From contig JAAHFX010000002.1 of the NCBI GenBank assembly GCA_010672785.1, forward strand, positions 994,411 to 1,058,410: DNA of 64,000 nt, written 5' to 3'. Shown piece after piece: positions 53,874 to 62,527 of the stretch; position 1 is the first letter of the stretch; each line of letters starts with the position of its first letter. This DNA is from Sphaerospermopsis sp. SIO1G1 (lineage in GTDB: Bacteria; Cyanobacteriota; Cyanobacteriia; Cyanobacteriales; Nostocaceae). Below the pieces are notes generated by a model that had not been told where the DNA came from, made no database searches, and was given only the letters and a program-made list of their open reading frames with translations. The position numbers were made by a program, and so were the translations under genes.

Positions 53874-55349
53874 TTACTCCTGCACCCAAACAGAAACAGA
53901 ACCACCTGGACAATAAAACTCAGCCCAACCCCATTCATTACTGTAAACAGGTTCTTGAATATGTTCTGTTAAATCGTAAAACTTAGCGTTAGGTTTACCA
54001 ACTTCCATCCATTTACTACCACCAGATCCATCACTCATTAAAACCGCCATTGCTTTTGGATGTTCTGCATTTCCTAACCTTGTCCAACCAATGATATCCC
54101 AATGATCAAAATAATCATATTGGGGACCATAGGCAAAATTTTGACGAGCATAAAGGAACTTATCAATTAACCACCGATGGGAAGGAAGATAAATGCGATG
54201 ACGGTTGCCATCTTTTCCCCAATCTTCATATTCTGCACCATAATAATCAGGATAAAATACGCAAGGGTAACCTTCTGCACGCAACAAAATTAAGGCATAA
54301 GCTAAGGGTTTAAACCAAGGTTCAACAACTGATTCTAATGCTTGTAATGGTTGGGAATCATGATTTTCTACAAAAGTGACAGCATGGGTTGGTCTTTGCT
54401 GCATTAATGTTCCATCTAAAATGCGCCGCATATCATAGTTACCACCAGATTTACTAGCAGTATGAAAGTTATAATGTAAGGGAACATCAAATAAAGACAT
54501 TGTGCCTTGTACAGCGTCAAGATACCAATGTAAAGTGTTAATGTCGTTATACCAATATTCACCTACCATAAATAAATCTTTGCTGAAATATCCTTGGAGG
54601 TGATTTGACCATAGGGGAAAGAACCAAGTAGAAATATGTTTGACGGCATCTATACGAAAACCATTAACTCCTGTGGTGTCTAAATACCACTCCCCCCAAC
54701 GAGTTACTTCTTCTCTAACTTCAGAATTTTCAAAGTCTAAATCACATCCCATTAAATAATCAAAGTTGCCTTTTTCTAAGGCGACATGAGTATCAAATTC
54801 TTTATTTGCAAATAAATAAATAACGTTTTGTTCTTGGGAATAATCATCATAATCTACTGCATCAAAATGCCACCAATGCCATTGGAAATCTGAATATTTA
54901 TTTTCACGACCAGGGAATTTAAAATTGGTATAAACGTTAACGTCACGTTGCCAACCAATAGGATTTAAACGGTCATTTTGGGAGTATGGTGTGGCTGTGG
55001 CAATTTCTTTTTCATCCCCTCCCATTCTGTGATTGAGAACTGTGTCAGCATAGACTTGTAAGCCACTATTTTGTATAGCTTTGATTGCATCTAAATACTG
55101 TTGGCGATCTCCATATTTTGTCCTCACAGAACCTTTCTGATCGAATTCTCCCAAGTCGTACATATCATATACGCCATATCCCACATCATAACCGCCGGAC
55201 ATTCCTTTATATGCGGGTGGTAGCCACAAGGCTGTAAATCCTGCTTTTGCTATTTCTGGAGCTTTGTTTTTGACTTCATTCCACAAGATCAAATCCTGAT
55301 CTATATACCAGTGGAAATATTGCATCATTACGCCGTTAATTTCTGCCAT
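53874..55349 (-). CDS. Alpha-amylase, GH13 family, cytoplasmic type
   Basis: It hydrolyses internal alpha-1,4 glucosidic bonds. The 491 residues have no signal peptide, as in GH13_5 intracellular amylases. Catalytic residues are Asp234 ('NGFRIDAVKH'), Glu264 ('MVGEYWY') and Asp331 ('FVENHDSQP'). 'YADTVLNHRMGGDE' is conserved region I. ATG 55349 is chosen because GAGGAG lies just upstream; an upstream ATG at 55400 lacks this. A role in glycogen breakdown is likely. Confidence 0.93.
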   Translation of the reverse strand: MAEINGVMMQYFHWYIDQDLILWNEVKNKAPEIAKAGFTALWLPPAYKGMSGGYDVGYGVYDMYDLGEFDQKGSVRTKYGDRQQYLDAIKAIQNSGLQVYADTVLNHRMGGDEKEIATATPYSQNDRLNPIGWQRDVNVYTNFKFPGRENKYSDFQWHWWHFDAVDYDDYSQEQNVIYLFANKEFDTHVALEKGNFDYLMGCDLDFENSEVREEVTRWGEWYLDTTGVNGFRIDAVKHISTWFFPLWSNHLQGYFSKDLFMVGEYWYNDINTLHWYLDAVQGTMSLFDVPLHYNFHTASKSGGNYDMRRILDGTLMQQRPTHAVTFVENHDSQPLQALESVVEPWFKPLAYALILLRAEGYPCVFYPDYYGAEYEDWGKDGNRHRIYLPSHRWLIDKFLYARQNFAYGPQYDYFDHWDIIGWTRLGNAEHPKAMAVLMSDGSGGSKWMEVGKPNAKFYDLTEHIQEPVYSNEWGWAEFYCPGGSVSVWVQE

Positions 55350-55618
55350 TTTTGGAATCTCCTCAATTTGTGAGATAATTGCGGTATTTAAAAAGCTCAA
55401 CTATCTTAGTGTTGAAAATTTATGTCAGAGTCAACTAACCACTAATAGAATCACAAAGAGAAATCTGATTTTCTGTGTGGATAGTTTGAGCTTTCTAGTT
55501 TCTCCAATCTCTCACGGCATTTTTACGGAAAGTTGCCATTATTTGTTTGGTTAAGTTAAGATAGACAACCCGTAGCTCAGGTTCGTGAAGTGCAGTCTAA
55601 GCCTGACGAATTAACAAA

Positions 55619-57208
55619 TCATTCCTGTTTACCTCTTTCTTGCCACTGAATATAAAAGAATAAAATTGCTAATAAAATATAACCAACAGCCCATTTTCCA
55701 CCTGCTCCCCAACCTAAACTCACAACTGTATCGGCAATTGTCCATTGATAACTGTGCATTAAACCTATCCATGATAAACCTGCACCACCTAATGACCAAA
55801 AAGCCGCTTTTTTAAAATCCCTTTCAATGATAAAAACAGTAATTGCTGCTAATATCATGGCTGAAAAAATAAACCCTTGTTCTAATGCAAATGCTCCATC
55901 AATAAAGGTATCACTTAACTGAAATTTCTCGATTAATTCTGGTGTAAATGGCTGTTCTGGTGTACCTAAACCAGCCGCTCTCAAGGAATTTTTAGCTATT
56001 AACGCTCCCCACCCCGCAATACCAGGTAACAAACCTACGACTACCGCCGGTGCGTGCTGAGAGGGTGTAGCGGTAAAACTTTGGGCAACGATGACAATAC
56101 CGATCCAGAGAATAATAGCCATACCTGCGTCAATAGGTACAAAGTAGGCAAAAATAGCGATAGTACCTGTTAAACACAGGATACCCATAATTACACCGTT
56201 AGCGATAGAATAGCCTACCCTTGCCCCTAGTGCTTTCCATCCTGGATGGCCTATATACAAGGTTGTGGGGAAACAAGAACCAAACAATGCTGCCACAATA
56301 GTACCAATACCATCAGCAGCTAAAGAGGGCAAAGCGGGGTAAGTATCTCCCGCAGCTTCGGCACTTTCTAGGTTTTGAATGCTACCAACGATGTTAAATA
56401 ATCCCATTGGTAAAATAATACTCAGGTATTCTACTAACACTGTGCGACTTTGCCAAAGTTCTCCTAAGTATATACTGGGAAAGTAAAAACCAATGGGTTC
56501 AATAGCACCAGTAAATTTAACATTATCCCAACTGACTAAACCTGTTCCCCAAGCTAAAGCAACTCCCAATAACACAGATAATAAACCACCGGGAATGGGA
56601 AAACGGACATTACCAAAGTAGGTGACAAGAATTACACCCAAGGGAACTAAAGCCACTACGGGATGAGCAAAGGTACGGAAGAAAAAACCGATAGCAATAA
56701 AGGTAATGGCGATACCACTGAGGGTGGAAAGCATGGCTGCACGGGGGGCGATGCGACGTAAGGGTTTGACAACAAATGCACCCAATAATTCTATTAACCC
56801 TGAACCTAAACAAGCTACTATTCCTGCTTGCCATGCTAACTCAGAAGCTTGTTCTGGGGGTACTCCCTTAGACATTGCAGCTAATTTGACCGGTAGCATG
56901 ACTAGGAAAATATAAGCAAATAAACTAACTGTGTTAACACCATAGGGTAGGGCGGTGATATCGTCTCGTTGTTCTTTTTTACCTTGTTCTTTTGCTAACC
57001 AGCCATAATAAAAGTTACCCACTATCAAACTTAAAGCCACTCCTGGTAAAATGCGTCCATAGACGAGGGTGGGTGAGAAACCTAATAAACTTTGGCATAA
57101 GCTAACTATTAACAATACTTGAATTAAGTTATTTAATAAAAGTCCGTATAAACCATCCATATCTCTGCGAACAAACCAACGGGGGGTGTTTGGGGTTGGG
57201 GTTTCCAT
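55619..57208 (-). CDS. NCS2-type permease
   Basis: The integral membrane protein (529 residues) has about fourteen segments and the inverted-repeat UraA/AzgA-type fold. 'RRDMDGLYGLLLNNLIQVLL' at the start and 'NLESAEAAGDTYPALPSLAA' with 'GSCFPTTLYIGHPGW' in the middle are the substrate-site helices. Likely substrates are purines or a related anion. The family is annotated as xanthine/uracil permease, but for this cyanobacterial branch I cannot confirm it. Confidence 0.82.
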   Translation of the reverse strand: METPTPNTPRWFVRRDMDGLYGLLLNNLIQVLLIVSLCQSLLGFSPTLVYGRILPGVALSLIVGNFYYGWLAKEQGKKEQRDDITALPYGVNTVSLFAYIFLVMLPVKLAAMSKGVPPEQASELAWQAGIVACLGSGLIELLGAFVVKPLRRIAPRAAMLSTLSGIAITFIAIGFFFRTFAHPVVALVPLGVILVTYFGNVRFPIPGGLLSVLLGVALAWGTGLVSWDNVKFTGAIEPIGFYFPSIYLGELWQSRTVLVEYLSIILPMGLFNIVGSIQNLESAEAAGDTYPALPSLAADGIGTIVAALFGSCFPTTLYIGHPGWKALGARVGYSIANGVIMGILCLTGTIAIFAYFVPIDAGMAIILWIGIVIVAQSFTATPSQHAPAVVVGLLPGIAGWGALIAKNSLRAAGLGTPEQPFTPELIEKFQLSDTFIDGAFALEQGFIFSAMILAAITVFIIERDFKKAAFWSLGGAGLSWIGLMHSYQWTIADTVVSLGWGAGGKWAVGYILLAILFFYIQWQERGKQE

Positions 57209-57415
57209 TTTTCTGCTGTTGTGATTTTGATCGGTTTTAGGATATCAGGAAATGGATTTTTTCTCACGCAGAGGTGGAAATTTTTTGAAGTTATATCCTT
57301 TCTGGGTGCATCGGTATTATTTATGAAGGTAGGCAAAAGGCTAAAGTTAATATTTCTCAATTACATTTTTTCTCAAGACATTTGTTTTATCATGCTGATG
57401 TGACCGGAGTTGATC

Positions 57416-57536
57416 TTATGGGAAAATTTGTAATGGTAGCATATCAGTAACTAAAATTTTTAAATCAGGGAATTCTAATGGTGAGATTGTTTGATGACCT
57501 CTGATATTAACTAATAATGTTTTGAGAGAATCAAAA
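57416..57536 (-). pseudogene. Unassigned C-terminal coding remnant
   Basis: About 40 codons in one minus-strand frame read 'DSLKTLLVNIRGHQTISPLE' and 'PDLKILVTDMLPLQIFP', then a stop at 57416-57418. There is no start. The frame is cut at 57538 by a half copy of the AAGTCGGGGAT hairpin arm. The composition is protein-like, but the family was not recognised. The rest of the 57209-57656 spacer has no gene. Confidence 0.35.
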
Positions 57537-57558
57537 ATAAGTCGGGGATATTATATTT

Positions 57559-57649
57559 AGGACTTACGCATTTTAATGAAACGTCGGGGTTTGAGATTGC
57601 TTCCTTACGTCGCAATGACAGTATTTGAAGTAGATTTTGCGTAAGTCCT
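57559..57649. mobile_element. AGGACTTACGCA-type MITE with 6-bp TSD
   Basis: The 91-bp element is flanked by ATATTT at 57553-57558 and 57651-57656, with one G inside the right repeat. The interior 'ttgagattgcttccttacgt' matches the 35445 copy. Confidence 0.85.
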
Positions 57650-57656
57650 GATATTT

Positions 57657-58793
57657 TTAAAAATCAACTCCTCGTTTCAATTCTACCCCTTGATTGGCAT
57701 AGTGTTTATGACAGTAAACCTCAGAATGAATACTCGCTAAATCAAAATATGCAGGTTGATTTTGACAGCGCCCGGTAATAATTACTTCTGTGTCTCTGGG
57801 TTTACGTAACAATGCTTGAACGATAGGATCAACGGGTAATAATTCTAAGTCAACGGTGGGGTTAAGTTCATCGAGAATGATGGTTTTATATACCCCTGAT
57901 GCGATCGCAGTTTTGGCTATTTCCCATCCTCTTTCTGCTTCTATATAGTCTAATTCTTGGCGAGAATTACGCCATACTATTGCGTCTCTCCCACAACGTA
58001 AATGATCAACTACTTCAGGATATGACTGTTGCAAAGCGGCGATCGCTGCGTCTTCTGTATATCCACTACCACCTTTTAACCATTGCATAATTAATACACG
58101 GGTAGAACCAGGATGATTAATCCCTCTTCCTATTGCTTGTAATGCTTTACCTAAAGCACTGGTAGATTTACCTTTCCCTGCACCTGTATAAATTTCTATG
58201 CCTTCAATCAGTAAAGCTTCGGCGGTAGGATGGTGTTGAGGTTTCATTTCTGAATGTAAATCCGCAATATCAAGTAGCTGCTGCGGTGCGGCACGTCCAG
58301 TTGTGATGATTTCCAATTCTTGTGGCTTAGACCTTAAAGTATTAACAACTTCATCTACAGGTAACAACCCCAAATCTAAAACTGGGTTAATTTCATCTAA
58401 AACTACTACAGAATATAACCCAGAGGCAATTGCACCCTTAGCCACATCCCAACCTCTAGCAGCTTCGGTTCTGTCAAAGGGGATAATTTCATCATGGCCA
58501 AAAAACTCCGCCCTTCCTGTGCGAACCTGATCAATTAAATGGGGAAAACCACGCTGTAATGCCATAATTGCCCCATCTTCATCATAATCACGTTCTGGGC
58601 CTTTTAAAAATCTTAAAAGTAACACCCGATCATAATAATTGTCAGCATTAATACCGAGACCAATTGAACGTAAAACCACTCCTAAAGCTGCTTGGGACTT
58701 ACCTTTCCCAAGACCATCATAAACATGAATTTGACCAATCAGTCGTTCAGAACGCACCTGCGCTGTGCGAATACCAATCCCATTTCTTGTCAT
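57657..58793 (-). CDS. Tandem-duplicated BtuR/CobO-like P-loop protein
   Basis: The 378 residues consist of two homologous halves, each like cob(I)alamin adenosyltransferase of the CobA/BtuR type. P-loop 1 is 'DGLGKGKSQA' (26-35) and P-loop 2 'GAGKGKSTSA' (204-213). Each half repeats 'RGWDVAKGAIASGLYSVVVL' / 'RGWEIAKTAIASGVYKTIIL', 'LDE(I/L)NP' and a 'TGR' motif. Single-domain BtuR is about 190-200 residues. Both halves keep the P-loop lysine, so both could bind ATP. Adenosylation of corrinoids is the inferred role. Confidence 0.88.
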   Translation of the reverse strand: MTRNGIGIRTAQVRSERLIGQIHVYDGLGKGKSQAALGVVLRSIGLGINADNYYDRVLLLRFLKGPERDYDEDGAIMALQRGFPHLIDQVRTGRAEFFGHDEIIPFDRTEAARGWDVAKGAIASGLYSVVVLDEINPVLDLGLLPVDEVVNTLRSKPQELEIITTGRAAPQQLLDIADLHSEMKPQHHPTAEALLIEGIEIYTGAGKGKSTSALGKALQAIGRGINHPGSTRVLIMQWLKGGSGYTEDAAIAALQQSYPEVVDHLRCGRDAIVWRNSRQELDYIEAERGWEIAKTAIASGVYKTIILDELNPTVDLELLPVDPIVQALLRKPRDTEVIITGRCQNQPAYFDLASIHSEVYCHKHYANQGVELKRGVDF

Positions 58794-59214
58794 CTTTGGT
58801 AAAGCTGTAACATCGCAGTTTCCTATCTTACCTAACCTTTTGTGGAATGAGGAGTAAGATTTTGACTGAATCAGAGTGTGGAGGATAATCTATATTCCAC
58901 TTTGGTCTAAACTGTCAGGCATTAAGGGATTTAACTTCCATAGTTTTGATGACATCAAAAAACTGTCAACCTTTGCCCCTTGTATCTTATCTTACTTGCC
59001 TCAATGGGCTTTTTGAAAGGTTTAACAGCTGATGATCTTTTTCCTGCTGGGTTCTCTCCTACTTCACGAAATATACTGGAACAACAACATCTAAAATGGT
59101 AAAAAAAATGAGATAATTTCCACCATTATTACCACCATCTCAGTTATACTTTGCACAGTTCAACTTGTGTTGATTACGCGCGAAAATACCTAAACCTCTA
59201 TTTATTCATGCCTT
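58794..59214. other. Spacer upstream of fraC
   Basis: 421 bp without recognised gene, between divergent BtuR-like and fraC genes. A weak inverted repeat ('aaatggtaaaaaaaatgaga' with 'ttaccaccatctca') is at about 59093-59143. No defined regulatory motif was seen. Confidence 0.45.
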
Positions 59215-59766
59215 ATGTCAGAAGAATTATCATTGCCAAGAATCTTACCCATTGGGGCGATTGTGTTTGAAACTTTATTTTTATTAATCGCTATTCCTAT
59301 CGAAGCCTACATACTGCATAAAACTCTCAAATTTGATAAACGAACTAGTATTTTCTATTCCATCTCCATGAATGTTTTTTCTAGCGTCATTGGTTGGAGT
59401 TTTTTCTTTGTATTTGAGCCTATTATGCCAGTACAAATTAAATCTGAATTAATTAGTTATGTATTTTTTAATTACTTCAAAAATCCTAGTACTCAAAACT
59501 ATATTATCATGTTGAGTTTTGTGATTTTCCTGGCTACATTTTTAGCCAAGTTCTTACTACTGAAAGTATCTATTGTTAGTTTAGATGAATTCAAGAAAAA
59601 AGAGAATTTATTAGAAACATCCCAGCGTCAGAAAATTCTCAGACATGAAATCATGAAAATCCAAAATAGTAATCTGGTTACCAGTACACTTATGGCCAAT
59701 TCTTTAAGCTACAGTGCCATTACTCTGATTATCTTAATGCGTGATTTAGCTATAAGAATGAGGTAA
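59215..59766 (+). CDS. fraC: Filament integrity protein FraC
   Basis: The 183-residue membrane protein has three to four segments (about 11-33, 45-67, 98-120, 155-175). It fits FraC in size (179 residues in Anabaena PCC 7120, from memory), in the start region 'LPIGAIVFETLFLLIAIPIE' and in its position before fraD and fraE. FraC sits at the intercellular septa and is needed for long filaments and for cell-cell molecular exchange. No signal peptide is cleaved. Confidence 0.9.
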   Translation: MSEELSLPRILPIGAIVFETLFLLIAIPIEAYILHKTLKFDKRTSIFYSISMNVFSSVIGWSFFFVFEPIMPVQIKSELISYVFFNYFKNPSTQNYIIMLSFVIFLATFLAKFLLLKVSIVSLDEFKKKENLLETSQRQKILRHEIMKIQNSNLVTSTLMANSLSYSAITLIILMRDLAIRMR

Positions 59767-59854
59767 ATTATGGTCATTTCTCGACATTTCTTAAAAATAC
59801 CTAAGTCCTAATTTACTAACTCTTAGCCACATTATCTTAATTAAAAGGTAAAAA

Positions 59855-60850
59855 ATGAATTCGTCATTGTTTAAAGAAATAATCCAGCTATTTAAGTTTA
59901 TTCAAGACTTGTTTTCAGGAGTGCAAAAAGTATTAATGCCTCCCAAAGCTTTTTCCTGGCAAACATTCGTCTACTTAAGTGTATTCTCTTGGGGTAGCTC
60001 CTACTTCGCTACAGGGCCGATTAAAGTTATCATTGCCTTTATGGGTTGGGTATTTTTAATTGCTGGTACTGCTTGGTATACTACAGATGATCCGGTCAGA
60101 GTACCAGGCACTTTTATGCCAGTGGGAGCATTAATTACAGGTTTCTTAGTCAGCGTTTTTGCCTTTGGACATCAGGAAAATGTAATTACCGCAAAAACTA
60201 TCGTTCTCTGGCCCACATTAGCAGCAGTTATTACTGGGATACCAGAATTTTTTACAGGTGGCGGTGCATTAGCAAAAACGACAATTCCGAAAATAGAAGT
60301 CCGTCAAAAAATTATTATTTTGTTGGGTTGGTCTATGCTAATTAGTTGTTGGATTCAGTTTTATTTTGTAATTGATAAATGGTTAAAGGAATATCCTAGT
60401 TTATCTGCTGATAATTTTCAAGGTAGTACCTTTGTAGTGAGAATAGAACCAAAAACTAATCGCCCGCAAAATGGTAATATGATTTTGAATAAAATCCAAC
60501 CTAAAATCGAAGAGGAAATATCTAAAAGAACTTGGTCAGAAGTAGAAAGATGGTTGTTAGAAGCAAATCAACAAGTTAGTAATTTAGGAAAAATTTTAAT
60601 TGATGAAAACCTGGGTGAATATGAAGAAAAGTCTCTCTGGAGAATTGAACCACGTATATCTAATATTCCATCAGGTTATCAATTGGATATTTTAAGTATT
60701 TGGCAAGGCCCAAGTGAAAATCCTCGAGGTTTCTTTCTTCAAAAAACTTGTCGGATTCAAGTAAATAATACAGATAATAAATCAGTAGGTTCAATTGAAT
60801 GTGATCGCAATAGTAGATTTTTCCTGGGTTCACCACCAGCAAAAAGGTAA
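59855..60850 (+). CDS. fraD: Filament integrity protein FraD
   Basis: The 331-residue protein has about five N-terminal membrane segments (residues 35-185), then a coiled-coil and periplasmic C-terminal domain (190-331; 'MILNKIQPKIEEEISKRTWS'). This matches FraD (DUF5357), a septal junction component required for the cap/plug structure and filament integrity. It lies 88 bp after fraC and 65 bp before fraE. The C-terminal 'GSIECDRNSRFFLGSPP' is unlike the membrane part and should be extracytoplasmic. Confidence 0.9.
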   Translation: MNSSLFKEIIQLFKFIQDLFSGVQKVLMPPKAFSWQTFVYLSVFSWGSSYFATGPIKVIIAFMGWVFLIAGTAWYTTDDPVRVPGTFMPVGALITGFLVSVFAFGHQENVITAKTIVLWPTLAAVITGIPEFFTGGGALAKTTIPKIEVRQKIIILLGWSMLISCWIQFYFVIDKWLKEYPSLSADNFQGSTFVVRIEPKTNRPQNGNMILNKIQPKIEEEISKRTWSEVERWLLEANQQVSNLGKILIDENLGEYEEKSLWRIEPRISNIPSGYQLDILSIWQGPSENPRGFFLQKTCRIQVNNTDNKSVGSIECDRNSRFFLGSPPAKR

Positions 60851-60915
60851 ATTCAGTGTTCAGAATCAGATGAGGTGATTTTTATAAATTAGAAATTACT
60901 AATTACTAAAAAACT

Positions 60916-61695
60916 ATGAATCCAAGTAGAACTTTGACACTAGCAAAAAACGTTTTTCAAGAGGTGATTCGTGATCGCATCCTCTATATCATCGGTTTTT
61001 ATGCCATTATTTTAGCGATCGCTAACCGGGCAATTTTTGAATTTGCCTCTACCACCCAAGATAAAATTTTCCTGGATTTTTGTTTAGCTACCATGAATGC
61101 GATCGGTTTAATTATTGCCATCTTCATCGGTACTGGTTTAGTCAATAAAGAAATAGAAAAACGGACAGTTTTAATGTTAATTGCTAAACCCATCAGTCGT
61201 GGTGAATTGATCACCAGTAAATATTTAGGTTTATCTGGTGTCTTAGGTGTACTTCTGTTAGCAATGACAGTTATAGCTTTGATATTTCTCCAGATAAGTC
61301 AAATGTCCTATCCCTTCACCAGTGTTTTAATTGCTATAATATTTATTTTCTTGCAGTTAACATTAATTACTGCTGTTGCTATTACCTTGGGAGTTTTTAC
61401 TAGTTCTTTAATTGCTACAGCTTTAACATTTGCAGTCTATTTAATGGGTAATATAACTCAAGATTTAGTTGCTTTAGGACGTTTAACAGAAAATCCAGCA
61501 GTAGAACGTTTTACTCAATTTTTATATCTAATTATTCCAGATTTGTCTCGGTTAGATTTAAAAAATGATGCAATTTATGGGATACAAGCAATACCAGATC
61601 CTCTCACTCTATTTGGTCATGGGGTGTACGGGATATTCTATAGTATGATGTTATTAGCTATAGCAATTTTAATCTTCTTGAAAAAAGAATTTTAA
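60916..61695 (+). CDS. fraE: ABC-2 type permease FraE
   Basis: The 259-residue membrane protein has six segments and the ABC-2 permease pattern: 'LAKNVFQEVIRDRILYIIGF' at the start, 'GLVNKEIEKRTVLMLIAKPI' (conserved coupling region) and 'IIPDLSRLDLKNDAI'. It completes the fraC-fraD-fraE operon, where FraE is needed for filament integrity and mature heterocysts. The cognate ATPase is not in this cluster. Confidence 0.9.
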   Translation: MNPSRTLTLAKNVFQEVIRDRILYIIGFYAIILAIANRAIFEFASTTQDKIFLDFCLATMNAIGLIIAIFIGTGLVNKEIEKRTVLMLIAKPISRGELITSKYLGLSGVLGVLLLAMTVIALIFLQISQMSYPFTSVLIAIIFIFLQLTLITAVAITLGVFTSSLIATALTFAVYLMGNITQDLVALGRLTENPAVERFTQFLYLIIPDLSRLDLKNDAIYGIQAIPDPLTLFGHGVYGIFYSMMLLAIAILIFLKKEF

Positions 61696-61811
61696 ATGAA
61701 CTAACCACGCAGGTTATTTCAGTATTTCCATCCCTGTAGAAGGGCAGTCTTTAAACGAAATTTTTCGGTTAAAATGGTAATCTTAGTCGTTGACAGTATA
61801 TTCATCATTAT

Positions 61812-62459
61812 ATGAATCAATTTGACTCAATTGAGGATACACCTAGTTTAATTTCTCCAGAAATTTATATTCACAACTTACCAACAACAAAACCAATTAA
61901 ATTAGGAGTCATGGCCTCTGGAAATGGGAGTAATTTTGAAGTTATTTCCCAGGCGATCGCTAACAACAATTTGAATGCAAAAATTCAGGTCTTAATTTAT
62001 AATAATCCCCATGCTCAAGCTGCCATTAAGGCACAAAATTATGGTGTAAAATCTGTACTTTTAAATCATCGTAATTACAAAACTCGTGAAGATTTAGACC
62101 GACAAATTATCCAAACCCTACATCAGCATGATGTAGAATATGTAATTATGGCTGGTTGGATGCGTTTAGTTACACAAGAATTAATTGATGCTTTTCCTGA
62201 TAAAATCGTTAATATTCATCCCAGTTTATTACCCAGTTTTAAAGGTGTTAAGGCCGTTGAACAAGCTTTGACAGCAGGTGTAAAAATTACAGGTTGTACT
62301 GTGCATTTTGTCTGTTTAGCAATGGATAGTGGACCGATTTTAATGCAGGCGGCTGTGCCAATTTTACCTAACGACACAGTAGAAACACTGCACGCAAGAA
62401 TTCAAGTCCAAGAACATCGCATTTTACCACTAGCGATCGCATCACTTGCTGCTAAGTGA
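61812..62459 (+). CDS. purN: Phosphoribosylglycinamide formyltransferase
   Basis: It transfers the formyl group from 10-formyl-tetrahydrofolate to GAR in purine synthesis. The 215 residues include a 30-residue N-terminal extension. Motifs are 'GVMASGNGSNFE' (GAR phosphate binding), 'NIHPSLLPSFKG' with catalytic Asn and His, and 'MDSGPILMQ' with catalytic Asp. It follows fraE by 116 bp on the same strand but is functionally unrelated. Confidence 0.95.
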   Translation: MNQFDSIEDTPSLISPEIYIHNLPTTKPIKLGVMASGNGSNFEVISQAIANNNLNAKIQVLIYNNPHAQAAIKAQNYGVKSVLLNHRNYKTREDLDRQIIQTLHQHDVEYVIMAGWMRLVTQELIDAFPDKIVNIHPSLLPSFKGVKAVEQALTAGVKITGCTVHFVCLAMDSGPILMQAAVPILPNDTVETLHARIQVQEHRILPLAIASLAAK

Positions 62460-62527
62460 TAGATGATATGGGAAAATGATGATATAAAATATTACCAACT
62501 CACATGAGAAAATATGAGGATATTGCT

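Noticed and set aside
55401..55618. Possible tRNA or small RNA near 'ggttcgtgaag'
   Set aside because: No cloverleaf could be built around the GTTCG-like string.
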